Below, one piece after another: positions 16,247 to 25,552 of a stretch of 64,000 nt of DNA (the first letter of the stretch is position 1; each line of letters opens with the position of its first letter). Both the position numbers and the translations under genes were made by a program. The notes under the pieces were generated by a model, which searched no databases, was not told the origin of the DNA, and saw only the letters and a program-made list of their open reading frames with translations. This DNA is from Methylocystis sp. Sn-Cys (GTDB taxonomy: Bacteria > Pseudomonadota > Alphaproteobacteria > Rhizobiales > Beijerinckiaceae): contig NZ_JAERVJ010000005.1 of NCBI RefSeq assembly GCF_016745395.1, positions 124,001 to 188,000 on the forward strand, written 5' to 3'.

Positions 16247-17821
16247 TCAATGACACGCCGCCGTGATCACCTTTCTCAAAGCATCGGCGCTCACGGGCTT
16301 CGTCAGATGCTGGTCGAAACCCGCCTCCAAGGCTCGCTGTCGATCTTCGTCTCGCCCCCAGCCGCTCAAAGCAATCATGCAGACGCCCGCGCCTTCGCGT
16401 GTGGCGCGTATCCGCCGCGCAGCTTCGTAGCCGTCGATCGCCGGCATCCCAATGTCGAGGAAAGCGACATCGGGCTTGAATTCGACCACGCAGGAAAGCG
16501 CCTCGATCCCGCTGAAGACGACCCGAACCTCGGCTCCCAGAGATTCGAGCAACAGACCCAGGCTCTCCGCGACGTCGACCTCGTCGTCGACAACCAGGAC
16601 CCGTCGGTGGAGCCGCATGGGCGCGGCGCCATCGAAGGTTTCGCAATCGTCGCTCTGCGTGGCCGCCAAAGGCAGGCTCACCACAAATTCGCTGCCCCGG
16701 TCGGCGCCGCCGCTGTAAGCGACGACGCTACCGCCGTGCATTTCGACTAGGCTCTTCACAAGCGCGAGCCCAATGCCGAGGCCCCCCTGCATGCGGCCTG
16801 CGGTCCCGTCGGATTGCGAGAAGAGACCGAAGATGTGGGACAGCATTCCTTGGGGAATGCCAATCCCGTCGTCCGCCACGCGGACAATCGCAAGCGCCCC
16901 ATCGCGCTCGAGCGTGACCTGGATACGGCCGCCGGGCGGCGTGTATTTCGCGGCGTTATTGAGGAGATTTGCGAAGATTTGCGTGAGGCGCACCGGATCG
17001 CCGTCGACGACCAGCGGCTCTTCATCCAGCGAGATGCTCAATTTGTGGCGCCCGCTGGCGATCAGAGGCTCGCTGATCTCGGATGCCCGATGGATTGTTT
17101 CGGCAAGAGAGACAGGGCGTCGCTTGAGCGCGATCTTGCCGGTCGTGATGCGGGACGCCTCCAAAAGATCGTCGACGAGCTGGACGAGATGGTCCGTTTG
17201 CCGTTCGATCATCGCGAGCAATCGGCTTGCCTTGTCCTTAGACGCCTCGTCGTCGTCCAACCGTCTCAAGACATGAACCGCGCTCCGGATGGGCGCCAGC
17301 GGGTTACGCAACTCATGCGACAGCGTGGCGATAAACTCGTCCTTCTTGCGATTGGCCGCTTTCTGCTCATCGAGCGCGTCGCGGATTTGATACTGTAGGC
17401 GGCGCGCCTCTATGGCGGAGCGAAGCGCGCTGATCAGCGTGCGCCTCGGGACGGGCCGCTCCAGGAAGCTGACATTGGGTCGAATTTCGAGCGCACGCAG
17501 CAACGGGAAATTATGGGAGGAGGCGCCTCTCCCCAGCGGGACGACAATCGGCATGGAAGACCAAGGGGGCTCCGCCCCAAACAGCGAACCCCACTCACCC
17601 GGGTGAGCGCGCGGCAGCGCCTCCTCCGAAACCATTACCGCGCCCGCTCCGCCGGCAATCTCCAGGCAGAGTTGCTTCAGATCGCAACAGACGCAGCTCG
17701 GCAGGCCCGTGCGGCTGAGTGTCTGCTGGGCGAGAACAGCGTCGCGGCCATGCGGCGTGAGGATCAGAACCCGAAAATCCTTCCCGTCGCCGCCGGCTCC
17801 GCAGGAGTCGCGCCAACCCAT
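16247..17821 (-). CDS. Hybrid histidine kinase (degenerate REC, HisKA, HATPase, REC)
   Basis: 524 residues. Residues 16-135 look like a receiver-like fold without the phospho-Asp (FRVLILTPHGRDAVL). Then come a linker helix, the HisKA box FIATLSHELRNPLAPIR (His169), and a HATPase with NLLNNAAKYTPPG, RVADDGIGIP and GGLGIGLALVKSLVEMHGG. A C-terminal receiver has VLVVDDEVD, AFLDIGMP (Asp456) and HLTKPV. No membrane segment, so it is cytoplasmic. The start codon immediately follows the stop of the KaiC-like gene, which means tight coupling. The output partner is unknown because the receiver has no DNA-binding domain. Confidence 0.93.
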   Translation of the reverse strand: MGWRDSCGAGGDGKDFRVLILTPHGRDAVLAQQTLSRTGLPSCVCCDLKQLCLEIAGGAGAVMVSEEALPRAHPGEWGSLFGAEPPWSSMPIVVPLGRGASSHNFPLLRALEIRPNVSFLERPVPRRTLISALRSAIEARRLQYQIRDALDEQKAANRKKDEFIATLSHELRNPLAPIRSAVHVLRRLDDDEASKDKASRLLAMIERQTDHLVQLVDDLLEASRITTGKIALKRRPVSLAETIHRASEISEPLIASGRHKLSISLDEEPLVVDGDPVRLTQIFANLLNNAAKYTPPGGRIQVTLERDGALAIVRVADDGIGIPQGMLSHIFGLFSQSDGTAGRMQGGLGIGLALVKSLVEMHGGSVVAYSGGADRGSEFVVSLPLAATQSDDCETFDGAAPMRLHRRVLVVDDEVDVAESLGLLLESLGAEVRVVFSGIEALSCVVEFKPDVAFLDIGMPAIDGYEAARRIRATREGAGVCMIALSGWGRDEDRQRALEAGFDQHLTKPVSADALRKVITAACH

Positions 17822-19351
17822 TCACATCCCCTTCGAGCTGGCCTCACCCGCGAAAACAGGCGTGCCGGTGAGCACCCCACTAAACCCCTCGAGAGGTTCG
17901 CTGACTTCTATGCGACCATGCCCCACCACGAGTTCACGGATTGTGTGTTCGTGCCCCCCGGTCCGCTTTTTGACGACCGACAGAGCCTTATGAAGCGCGC
18001 CCTTCATCTCGAAGTAACGCAGCAAGAAGACATTATCTGCAAGGAAGCTGAGATCGATCGGCGTCGCCATCTCCGGGCCGAGAATGCCGTGCTGGGTCAG
18101 CGTCAGCAGGGTCACGACCTGGCGGCGGCTCAAATAGGAGATGAGCTCTCTTATGTGTAGGAACACGCTCGGCTCCTCCATCGCAGACTGAAGGTAACCG
18201 TTTAGAGTGTCGATGACCACCACCTTCGCGCCATTCGCTTCGACGTGGCGGATGAGAAGGCTGGCGACCTGGCCCGCGCTGAGCTCCGCCGGATCGAGAT
18301 GTATGACGCTGACAAGCCCTGCCTCTTTTGCGGCCTGGACTTTGAGTCCCAGGCCCTCGCTTCGCGCTATATAGGTGGGGACGTTCTCGTCGAAGAGAAG
18401 CACGCAACTTTTTTCGCCGCGCGCCGCCGCCGCCATCACGTAAAGCGTCGATATTGTGGACTTGCCGATACCGGCGGGCCCAACGACGAGCGTGCTGGAG
18501 CCGCGCGGAACGCCGCCGCCAGTCAGTGCGTCGATCTCCGGAACGGCGCTTTCGAGCGGCTCAAAACTCGGCGTGGCCGCATAGCTCTGTGCGACGAGGC
18601 GGGGATAGACCTCGAGTCCCCCGGTCGTGATCGTGAAATCATGCGCGCCACTGAGATATCGGCAACCCCGAAGCTTTCGAATTCTGAGGCGACGCCGATC
18701 GGCGCCATAATGGAAATCGACTTGCTGCAGCTCGATAAGGCCGTCGGAAAGCGTTTGGCTGCGTAGATCCTTTTCGGTCATCGAGGCTTCGTCCAGCATC
18801 ACTGTGGTGCAGCCGCGCGCGGCCATGAAATCCCGAATGCGCTTGAGCTGGCGCCGATGGAAGGCTGGCGTGGGCGCAACAACCCTCAGGCTGGAAATCG
18901 TGTCGAGGACCAACAGCGTCGGTTTTAGTCTTTCGACTTCCGAGAAGAGGTGCTGGAGGGTTTCGTCGATCTCCACCTCTGCTTCTGGAAAGAGGGTGTA
19001 ATCCGACGTTGAAAGTTCCTCTCCGCCGCTCGCCTCCGACAAGGAGGTCATATGAACGCCTTCCAGGCTCCAGCCGTGGGATGCGACGATGCGTTCGAGC
19101 TGTTCGGGCGTCTCGGCGTTGGACGCCAGCAGACAGCTCTCGCCCCTCTGGGCGGCGGCAAGCAGAAACTGCAATGCGACGGTCGTCTTCCCGCTGCCGG
19201 GAGGCCCTTCGACCAAGATCAGCGCGCCGCGTGGAAGCCCTCCCTGCAAGACCTCGTCGAGGCCCGGAACGCCAGTCGGAAAGCGGGGCATTTCGATCAT
19301 CGTTTGGGGCATCGCTGCGAAGAACCCTGCTTTCGGGAAACTGAGGACCAA
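17822..19351 (-). CDS. KaiC-like double RecA-domain ATPase
   Basis: 509 residues with two tandem KaiC/RadA domains. The first has Walker A GPPGSGKTT (49-57) and TLLVLDTISSL; the second has GPAGIGKST (291-299) and VVVIDTLNGY. The paired catalytic glutamates of cyanobacterial KaiC appear as AE (NAETPEQL) in domain 1 and DE (LFDENVP) in domain 2, so activity may differ. No kaiA or kaiB is nearby; a hybrid histidine kinase follows directly, as in many non-cyanobacterial KaiC signalling operons. The TTG start at 19351 has AGGAG 8 bases upstream and is preferred over the in-frame ATG at 19312, which has no clear site. Confidence 0.88.
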   Translation of the reverse strand: MVLSFPKAGFFAAMPQTMIEMPRFPTGVPGLDEVLQGGLPRGALILVEGPPGSGKTTVALQFLLAAAQRGESCLLASNAETPEQLERIVASHGWSLEGVHMTSLSEASGGEELSTSDYTLFPEAEVEIDETLQHLFSEVERLKPTLLVLDTISSLRVVAPTPAFHRRQLKRIRDFMAARGCTTVMLDEASMTEKDLRSQTLSDGLIELQQVDFHYGADRRRLRIRKLRGCRYLSGAHDFTITTGGLEVYPRLVAQSYAATPSFEPLESAVPEIDALTGGGVPRGSSTLVVGPAGIGKSTISTLYVMAAAARGEKSCVLLFDENVPTYIARSEGLGLKVQAAKEAGLVSVIHLDPAELSAGQVASLLIRHVEANGAKVVVIDTLNGYLQSAMEEPSVFLHIRELISYLSRRQVVTLLTLTQHGILGPEMATPIDLSFLADNVFLLRYFEMKGALHKALSVVKKRTGGHEHTIRELVVGHGRIEVSEPLEGFSGVLTGTPVFAGEASSKGM

Positions 19352-19468
19352 TCAAACCACTCCTGCAGCCCGCCAACAAGCGGACTACGGCCGCCCTTTT
19401 TCAGCGGCTTGCCGTTCGGCGCCCGCCATCTTACCCAAGAGGCCAGGTTTTCGGCTCGGGAGGGGATC

Positions 19469-20245
19469 GTGGAGAACGTGACGTTTATTCACTGGTGGAT
19501 GTCCCAAACGACCACAGTCATGGCGCTGACGCTGAGCGGGACCATGATCGCGCTGGCGCTCTTCCTCTGCTGGTTGAGCTTCGCCTCCCCTTTGTCGGCG
19601 CGTATGCATAATTGGAAAGGCGTCGTTCCGCCCTTCGTCGGCGTGCCGGCGACGCTCTTCGGTCTCCTTATGACCTTTCTCTCGCAGGACGTCTGGGACG
19701 CCAACCGCCGCGCCTATAGCGCCCTCGCGTTGGAGCGCGAGGAATTGATGACCCTCATGACCCTGAGTGGCAATGGCGTCGGCGCCGACGATCTGCCGGC
19801 AGCCCTCCGCAACTACATCGAGTCCGTGGTCGCCCTCGAATGGAAGGCCATGGAAAACGGCGAGCCCGCCCCCGAGGCGGAAGCGGCGCTCAATGCGCTG
19901 ACGCGGGTCGTGAGCGCCGCGAAGGTCGAGCCCGCCTTCCAGCGCGCGCTGATCGACACGGTGATGAAGCTGCGCTCGGCGCGCGAGCAGCGCCTCGCCA
20001 TCGCCGGCGCCTATCCGGACGACCGCAAATGGGCGGCGGTGATCATCATCGCCTTCATCACGCAGATCGCCCTCGCCGTCGTGCATCTGGAGCGCGCCGG
20101 GTCGCAGTTGCTGGCGCAGGCGATTTTCAGCGCGGCGGCCATCGTCGCCCTCTCCCTCGTCGCCTCCGTGGAAGAACCTTTCGCGCCGCCTAAGGGAGTG
20201 AGCTCGCAGCCGCTGGAGCAACTGCTGGAGCGCGCGGGAAAATGA
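19469..20245 (+). CDS. DUF4239-like (bestrophin-like) membrane protein
   Basis: 258 residues with two hydrophobic segments near the N-terminus (about 16-35 and 48-65), a soluble central part (about 70-185), and two more segments (about 190-230). This 2 + loop + 2 layout and PFVGVPATLFGLLMTFLS resemble DUF4239 proteins, which are distantly related to bestrophin channels. The GTG at 19469 is preferred (GGGAGGGG five bases upstream); an ATG at 19499 is the next candidate. It is divergent from the KaiC-like gene. Function unknown. Confidence 0.7.
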   Translation: MENVTFIHWWMSQTTTVMALTLSGTMIALALFLCWLSFASPLSARMHNWKGVVPPFVGVPATLFGLLMTFLSQDVWDANRRAYSALALEREELMTLMTLSGNGVGADDLPAALRNYIESVVALEWKAMENGEPAPEAEAALNALTRVVSAAKVEPAFQRALIDTVMKLRSAREQRLAIAGAYPDDRKWAAVIIIAFITQIALAVVHLERAGSQLLAQAIFSAAAIVALSLVASVEEPFAPPKGVSSQPLEQLLERAGK

Positions 20246-20314
20246 CGTTGGCCCGGGGCTGCCGCTCAATTCGCAGCGAAGCCGCCCTGCCCGCAAGCCC
20301 ATATCTTGGCGAGA

Positions 20315-20512
20315 TCAGCTTCCCCGTCTCTGTCCGGCAGAGTCGGAGCGGCTGGCTAATAGCTTTCTCCCGCGGGTAATGATGTTTTCGAGATCAAAAT
20401 CCTTGGTTCTCCCGGCTGCAACGTCAGCCAAGCCTTCTTCAATATCGCCTTTGACGGCCACAAGCTCCTGAGACTGCGGCAGGGTGACGGTGAGCCGTTC
20501 ATGGTCCGCCAT
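20315..20512 (-). pseudogene. Degenerate ParD-type antitoxin, internally deleted
   Basis: 65 residues. The N-terminal strand ERLTVTLPQ matches the ribbon of ParD (CC2985-type) antitoxins, and the C-terminal part LVAVKGDIEEGLADVAAGR then FDLENIITRGRKLL matches the toxin-binding tail. The helix-turn-helix middle (about 35 residues) is missing. GGAG six bases before the ATG at 20512 means it could still be translated. No ParE toxin follows. Read as a decayed toxin-antitoxin remnant; a genuine short antitoxin-like protein is the alternative. Confidence 0.55.
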
Positions 20513-20680
20513 TTCGCTCTCCAATTTTGCCCAGCATACCGGGGCGGCGCGCGCCAAGAAAGCCATTGCGCCCGCGCCCCGCCCCGCCGCCGCTCAATTG
20601 GAACAGCCCAAGCACGCTCCGCGTTACGCGCTTCGAACGGCTGAAAGGGGCGTTTCAGTCAAGCGCGTCGAGGAAAACCC

Positions 20681-21598
20681 ATGGCGAAGCAGATGGACGA
20701 ATGGGACGAAAAGGGTTCCGGGAAGGGAATGCAGGAGAAAACCAGCGGAAACGGCGAAAGGCAGAAAGCCGACGCCATCGAGATGCTGAAGGCGGACCAC
20801 CGCCGCGTCGAGGGGCTCTTCGACAAATTTGAGCAGGCGAAGCGGCGCGCCGAGAAATCGAAGCTCGCACAGCAGATCTGCCTCGAGCTCACCATCCATG
20901 CGGAGCTGGAGGAGGAAATCTTCTACCCGGCCTGCCGCGAGCATGTCGACGACCCGCTGCTCGATGAGGCCCAGGTCGAGCATGACACCGCGAAAATCCT
21001 GACTGCCGAGATCGCCATGGGCACGCCGCAGAGCGACCCGTTCTTCGACGCGAAGGTGACGGTGCTCGGGGAATATGTGCGCCGGCATATCCAGGAGGAG
21101 GAAAAGAGCCCCGAAAGCATCTTCGCCAAAGCACAGGAGGGCGGCGTCGATACGGCGGCGCTCGGCAAGCGGATGATGGCGCGGCGCGACGAGCTGATGG
21201 AGCAGTTCTCCGAGGAGCTGCTGCTGCCGCAACCTAAGACCCTGCATATTCAGTTGGCGCAGGAGGAGGAAGTCTGGGCCGAGCCGCCCGGCCGGGAAGC
21301 GCCGCGCGGCGGTCGCGGGCGCGAAAGCTGGGAAGGCCGGCGCGGCGAGGAAGGACGCGGCTGGGAGGAAGAAGAGCGCCCGTCGCCCTGGGGCGGCCGC
21401 GAGGAGGAAGGCCGCCGGCGGGGAGAGGAGGAGCCTCGCGGGGCCCGCGGCGGCTGGGAGGAGCGCCGGGGCGGGCAGGCGCAGGCGCGCGGCCGCGAAG
21501 AAGAACGCGGCGGCCAATCTTCTCAGCATCGAGGCTGGCACGGCGATCCCAAACGCCATTCCGAGGCGTCGCGCAGGGGCTGGGAGCATCGGCGCTGA
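20681..21598 (+). CDS. Hemerythrin (HHE) domain protein with a charged low-complexity tail
   Basis: 305 residues. The HHE domain (about 30-185) has the di-iron ligands in LKADHRRVEGLF, TIHAELEEEIFYPA, VEHDTAKILTAEI and GEYVRRHIQEEE. Such domains bind O2, NO or iron. Residues about 200-305 are an unusual low-complexity tail of R, E, G and W (for example GRGRESWEGRRGEEGRGWE), resembling RGG-type RNA-binding or phase-separating segments. The tail is purine-rich on the plus strand but keeps an uninterrupted frame. Start ATG 20681 with GAGGAAAACCC upstream. A hairpin terminator follows. Confidence 0.88.
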   Translation: MAKQMDEWDEKGSGKGMQEKTSGNGERQKADAIEMLKADHRRVEGLFDKFEQAKRRAEKSKLAQQICLELTIHAELEEEIFYPACREHVDDPLLDEAQVEHDTAKILTAEIAMGTPQSDPFFDAKVTVLGEYVRRHIQEEEKSPESIFAKAQEGGVDTAALGKRMMARRDELMEQFSEELLLPQPKTLHIQLAQEEEVWAEPPGREAPRGGRGRESWEGRRGEEGRGWEEEERPSPWGGREEEGRRRGEEEPRGARGGWEERRGGQAQARGREEERGGQSSQHRGWHGDPKRHSEASRRGWEHRR

Positions 21599-21628
21599 GC
21601 TTATCCCGTCACATTCAGATCGTAATCG

Positions 21629-21656
21629 AGCTGCGGCCCTCCCCGCGGCTCTTTCT
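21629..21656 (+). terminator. Probable terminator of the hemerythrin gene
   Basis: AGCTGCGG / CCGCGGCT (21629-21636 with 21643-21650, one G-T pair), 6-base loop, followed by CTTTCTTT. Confidence 0.55.
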
Positions 21657-21752
21657 TTGGATTGGGCCACATTCACCTTTCGCGCCGAAAGCGGGTGCGC
21701 GCAGGCGGGGCAATTGCTAAAGAAAACGCGAAATAGAGAGGAAAATTCCCGC

Positions 21753-22916
21753 GTGACCGCCGATAAAGCCCCCGACCGCCAAGCCCCGGAGAGAATCGCC
21801 GCCGACAGGCTCGCGGCCATTCTTGCGCATTTCGAACGGGCCGGCTTCACGCGCCACGAGCCCCGGCTTCTGCAGCCCGCTGGCGTTTTTCTCGATCGGT
21901 CGGGCGAAGATTTTCGCGGTCATCTCTATCTGACGACCAACGCCTCCGGCGCCGAGCTCTGCCTGCGGCCCGAATATACGATCCCCGTCTGCCTCGATTA
22001 TCTGGCGACGTCGCAAGCGGGAGAGGCCGCCGCCTTCGCCTATGGCGGCTCGATCTTCCGCGCGCCTTTGCATGGGGCGTCGGGCGAAGGAGAATTTCTG
22101 CAAGCCGGCATAGAGAGCTTCGGCCGCGACGATCGCGAGGCTGCCGACGCCGAAATTCTCGGCGCCGCGCTGGACGCCGCCGCCGCTGGCGGAGCCAAAG
22201 GGCTTTCGGTGCGCATCGGCGACGCGGGGCTGGTGTCGGCCTTTCTCGACGGGCTCGACCTGCCGCCCGTGTGGCGCCGACGCGTCGAATCGGGCCATGC
22301 CCGCGCCCAGTCGATCGCCGAAATTTTCACGCCGCCCAACCGCCGCGGCGCCGAGCAGTCGGGCGTGCTCGCCGCGCTCGCCAAGGTCGACCCTGCCGAC
22401 GCCCGCCGGCTGGTGGAAGACCTCCTCGCCATCGCCGGCATCACGCCGGTCGGCGGCCGCAGCGCCGCGGAGATCGCCGAGCGCTTCCTAGATCAGGCGA
22501 CGCTCACCGAGGGCGCCGGCGTCTCCGCCGAGAAGCGCGCTTTGGCGGAGGCCTTCTTCGCCATAGAGGGCGCGCCGGACATCGCTTCCGCGGCCCTGCG
22601 CAAGCTTGCCGAGGACGCGAAACTGGACCTCACGGCGGCGCTCGATTCCTTTGACACCCGTGCGAGCTTCATCGCCGCCCGCGGCTTGAACCTCGACGAC
22701 ATGGTCTTCTCCGCGAGCTTCGCCCGTCACCTCGACTATTACTCGGGCTTCGTTTTCGAAGCGCGACGCGAGGACGAGAGCGCGCCCGTCATTGGCGGCG
22801 GCCGCTACGACCGGCTTTTGAAGACGCTCGGCGCCAAGGCCGATATTCCGGCCGTGGGCGCCGCCATCTGGATCGATAGAATAGCCGGCGCCGCGCGCGC
22901 GGGAGACGCGGCATGA
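21753..22916 (+). CDS. hisZ: ATP phosphoribosyltransferase regulatory subunit
   Basis: 387 residues, a class II tRNA-synthetase-like paralogue: [43 protein letters not shown] (motif 2 region), and [24 protein letters not shown] (motif 3 region). HisZ activates the HisG catalytic subunit in the first step of histidine synthesis. The GTG at 21753 gives the family N-terminus ([19 protein letters not shown]). Its stop overlaps the hisG start, so the pair is translationally coupled. HisZ is normally paired with short-form HisG, yet the downstream HisG is of intermediate length. Confidence 0.93.
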   Translation: MTADKAPDRQAPERIAADRLAAILAHFERAGFTRHEPRLLQPAGVFLDRSGEDFRGHLYLTTNASGAELCLRPEYTIPVCLDYLATSQAGEAAAFAYGGSIFRAPLHGASGEGEFLQAGIESFGRDDREAADAEILGAALDAAAAGGAKGLSVRIGDAGLVSAFLDGLDLPPVWRRRVESGHARAQSIAEIFTPPNRRGAEQSGVLAALAKVDPADARRLVEDLLAIAGITPVGGRSAAEIAERFLDQATLTEGAGVSAEKRALAEAFFAIEGAPDIASAALRKLAEDAKLDLTAALDSFDTRASFIAARGLNLDDMVFSASFARHLDYYSGFVFEARREDESAPVIGGGRYDRLLKTLGAKADIPAVGAAIWIDRIAGAARAGDAA

Positions 22917-23872
22917 CGCAGAAGCTCATCGTGGCGACGCCCTCCAAGGGCCGCCTGCAGGAAAACGCCAACGCCTTCTTCGCCCGCGCCGGCCTGGAAC
23001 TGACGCAGGGACGCGGCGCCCGCGATTATCGCGGCGCCATCGCCGGCCTCGACGGCGTCGAGGTGGCTTATCTCTCGGCCTCCGAGATCACCGGCCGCCT
23101 CGCGCGCGGCGACGTCCATTTCGGCATTACCGGCGAAGACCTCGTGCGCGAGGAGATTGCCGATCCCGACAGCAAAGTGGAGCTGCTGGCGCCGCTGGGC
23201 TTCGGCCACGCCAATGTCGTCGTCGCGGTTCCGCAGGCCTGGATCGACGTGCGCGCCACGGCCGATCTCGCGGACATCGCCGACAGCTTCCGCGCGCGCC
23301 ATGGCCGCGGCCTGCGCGTCGCGACGAAATATCTCAACACCACGCGCCGCTTCTTCGCCCAGCATAGCGTCGGCGACTATCGCATCGTGGAAAGCTCCGG
23401 CGCCACTGAAGGCGCCCCCGCCGCCGGCTCGGCCGATCTCATCGTGGACATCACCACCACCGGCGCGACGCTCGCCGCCAATGCGCTGAAGATTCTCGAC
23501 GACGGCGTGATCCTGCGCTCGCAGGCCAATCTCGTGGCGTCGCTCTCGGCGCCCTGGAGCGAAACGGCGAAGGAGGCCGCGCGCGTCATTCTCTCGCGCA
23601 TTGCGGCGGAAGAGGAAGCGCGGACGACGCGTGAGGTGCGGGCGGCGGTCGCGCTCAACGATGCGGCTTTGAGCGAGGCGCAGGCCAGTTTCGGCGCCAC
23701 GCTGCGCGAGCGTAATGGCGACACGGCGACCTTCGCCTGTCCGACGAAGCAGGTCGCGGCCCTCGCGGACTGGCTGATCGGCAAGGGCGCCCAGAGCGTG
23801 ACGAGCGCCAAGCTCGATTATGTCTTCAAAGCCGGCAATGCGCTGTGGGGAAGACTGGCTGGTCGACTGTAG
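22913..23872 (+). CDS. hisG: ATP phosphoribosyltransferase catalytic subunit
   Basis: 319 residues catalysing ATP + PRPP to phosphoribosyl-ATP. Motifs: [38 protein letters not shown], and the PRPP loop [18 protein letters not shown]. It is longer than minimal short-form HisG by a C-terminal extension (about 225-319) carrying [11 protein letters not shown] and [17 protein letters not shown], as in rhizobial homologues. ATGA overlap with hisZ. Repeats begin directly after its stop and no terminator was seen. Confidence 0.95.
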   Translation: MTQKLIVATPSKGRLQENANAFFARAGLELTQGRGARDYRGAIAGLDGVEVAYLSASEITGRLARGDVHFGITGEDLVREEIADPDSKVELLAPLGFGHANVVVAVPQAWIDVRATADLADIADSFRARHGRGLRVATKYLNTTRRFFAQHSVGDYRIVESSGATEGAPAAGSADLIVDITTTGATLAANALKILDDGVILRSQANLVASLSAPWSETAKEAARVILSRIAAEEEARTTREVRAAVALNDAALSEAQASFGATLRERNGDTATFACPTKQVAALADWLIGKGAQSVTSAKLDYVFKAGNALWGRLAGRL

Positions 23873-23883
23873 GACGGGCGGTC

Positions 23884-24071
23884 ATACCATTTCCGTTTGA
23901 ACAGCTCGCATGGGGACTTGTCATTCCCGGCGGGCTGAAAGCCCGACCGGGAATCCAGAGCCACAAAAGCGCTGGTTCTGCCCAGAGCCCGTCATTGCGA
24001 GCGAAGCGAAGCAATCCAGGGCGGCGATGCGGTCCTGGATCGCTTCGTCGGCTCCGCCTCCTTGCAATGAC
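23884..24071. repeat. Truncated family B repeat fused to a family C repeat
   Basis: Bases 23884-23980 carry the family B left tag (ATACCATTTCCGTTTGAACA) and the first half of its core (GTCATTCCCGGCGGGCTGAA to CCGACCGGGAATCC). At 23991 it is replaced by a complete family C palindrome, GTCATTGCGAGCGAAGCGAA to TTGCAATGAC. This nested or adjacent arrangement suggests independent mobility of the two families. Confidence 0.75.
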
Positions 24072-24122
24072 GGCGCTGAGTGGGCGAGGGAGGGGATAAG
24101 ATTGTGATAGCCGGACCTACCG

Positions 24123-24566
24123 CTATCCGTCGGCCAGCTCGATTCCGTTGAACTCGCACCACGCCCGCAGAGCGTTTTCTTCCGCTTTCGCTTCGAACGC
24201 ATACCATTGATCGAGCGCGCCCCGTCGCTCCAACAGTCCCTTGAAGCGAGCGTAAGCGCCCTTTTTGCCGAAAAACTGTCGGACATCCTCGAAATCATCG
24301 GCCAGGAATTCGCGAGCGAAGTCCAATACGAGGGGCTTGCCGAGATCGAGTTCCCGCTTGTCCGGTATCTGGAGGAACTTTTCGCTGTCGCCAACATCGT
24401 CTGGCAATTCGTCCAGATCATCGACGAGCTCGGAGTGGAAATAAATTTTGCCGCTCTTCTTACATAAAAATGCTTCGTGTTCACCTGCCCCAACGGACAC
24501 GAATTCGAAGGCGTCCTGTAAGTCTCTAAAGCTGACGCGCAAAGCTTCCTCTCGTATCCAGCGCAC
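24123..24566 (-). CDS. UPF0158 family protein
   Basis: 147 residues. RVSFRDLQDAFEFVSVGAGEHEAFL opens the UPF0158 fold, followed by acidic DLDELPDDVGDSEKFLQIPDKRELD and a helical end RFKGLLERRGALDQWYAFEAKAEENALRAW, conserved in the family. Function unknown. The start is taken as GTG at 24566; the domain itself begins about 11 residues later, so a shorter start is possible. It lies alone between repeats and the WecG-like gene. Confidence 0.75.
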   Translation of the reverse strand: MRWIREEALRVSFRDLQDAFEFVSVGAGEHEAFLCKKSGKIYFHSELVDDLDELPDDVGDSEKFLQIPDKRELDLGKPLVLDFAREFLADDFEDVRQFFGKKGAYARFKGLLERRGALDQWYAFEAKAEENALRAWCEFNGIELADG

Positions 24567-24622
24567 CCACCGTACCGTTGTTTAAGCTCGTGGGCAATTC
24601 TCAACTGGCGGGATTGATCAGC

Positions 24623-25387
24623 CTAATGCGTCTGCGTCAACAGCAAATAAGCCGCGACCGGATTGGTCGTCAGATAGCGCTTGAACAGCCGCCGCGGCTC
24701 TAGCTTCAGCCGAAACGCCCATTCGAGGCCGATGAGCTGCATCCATTTCGGCGCGCGCTTCTTGGCGCCGGCGACAAAGTCGAACAGGCCGCCGGAGGTC
24801 TTGATCATCTTCACATTTTTCAGCCGATGCGCGTAGTCGCGCACGAATTGCTGTTCGAGCGGCACGCCCATGGCCAGCCAGAGAATATCCGGCGCGAGCG
24901 CGTTGATCTCGTCGAGCTTGGCTTCGAGCGCCGCGCCTTTCAGGAACCCATGCGATCTGCCGACGATATTGAGGCGCGGCGCGATGCGCCTGGTCGCTTC
25001 ATAGGCGGCGCGATTGACCTCCTCGGACGCGCCGAGGAGATAGAAGCTCGCGCCGGTATCCTGCGCCAGGCGCGCGACGAGCGGATAGAGGTCCGTCGTG
25101 GCGACGCGCTCCGGCAACGGCTTCTTCTGTGAAAAGAGCTTGGAGGCCACGACGAGCGGCTGGCCGTCGGCGGCGATCGAGTCGGCGCAGTCGATCAACT
25201 TCGCAAATTCCCGGTCGAAGAAGCGGCGCGCAAGCACTTCGCCGTTGACGGAGGTCAAGTAATAAGGACCTTCCTTGCGGGCGGGCGCGCGTGCGAGGTC
25301 CAACATCAATTGCGCTGTCGCCATGAGATCCAGGCAAGCCACCGAACAGCCGCCCACAACCGTCGCACCGATGTTCTGGATACCCAC
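24623..25387 (-). CDS. WecG/TagA/CpsF family glycosyltransferase
   Basis: 254 residues. Family motifs: YLTSVNGEVLARRF (the TSVNGE site), IAADGQPLVVASKL, FYLLGASEEVNRAA, IVGRSHGFLKG, PDILWLAMGVPLEQQFV and SGGLFDFVAGAKKRAPKWMQLIGLEWAFRL. Members transfer N-acetylmannosaminuronate or a similar sugar to a lipid-linked intermediate of surface polysaccharide. The GTG start at 25387 has GAGGA upstream. No other polysaccharide genes are in the window, so its pathway cannot be placed. The 165-base gap upstream holds nothing recognised. Confidence 0.92.
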   Translation of the reverse strand: MGIQNIGATVVGGCSVACLDLMATAQLMLDLARAPARKEGPYYLTSVNGEVLARRFFDREFAKLIDCADSIAADGQPLVVASKLFSQKKPLPERVATTDLYPLVARLAQDTGASFYLLGASEEVNRAAYEATRRIAPRLNIVGRSHGFLKGAALEAKLDEINALAPDILWLAMGVPLEQQFVRDYAHRLKNVKMIKTSGGLFDFVAGAKKRAPKWMQLIGLEWAFRLKLEPRRLFKRYLTTNPVAAYLLLTQTH

Positions 25388-25552
25388 GGAACAATCCTCG
25401 TTTCGCGTCTCGACTTTAGAAACCTACGCGAAGTCCGAGGAAAATCAGCAAGTAGCTGGGAACGCCCTGAACTGGATGCTTATGCGATGCTCGAAATTCA
25501 ATTAACGAACGCTAACGATTTTGGATAAGCCAGTGAAAGCCAAGACTTGGCG

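Noticed and set aside
17822-19351. A circadian clock locus
   Set aside because: No kaiA or kaiB and altered catalytic residues; the context is signal transduction with a histidine kinase.
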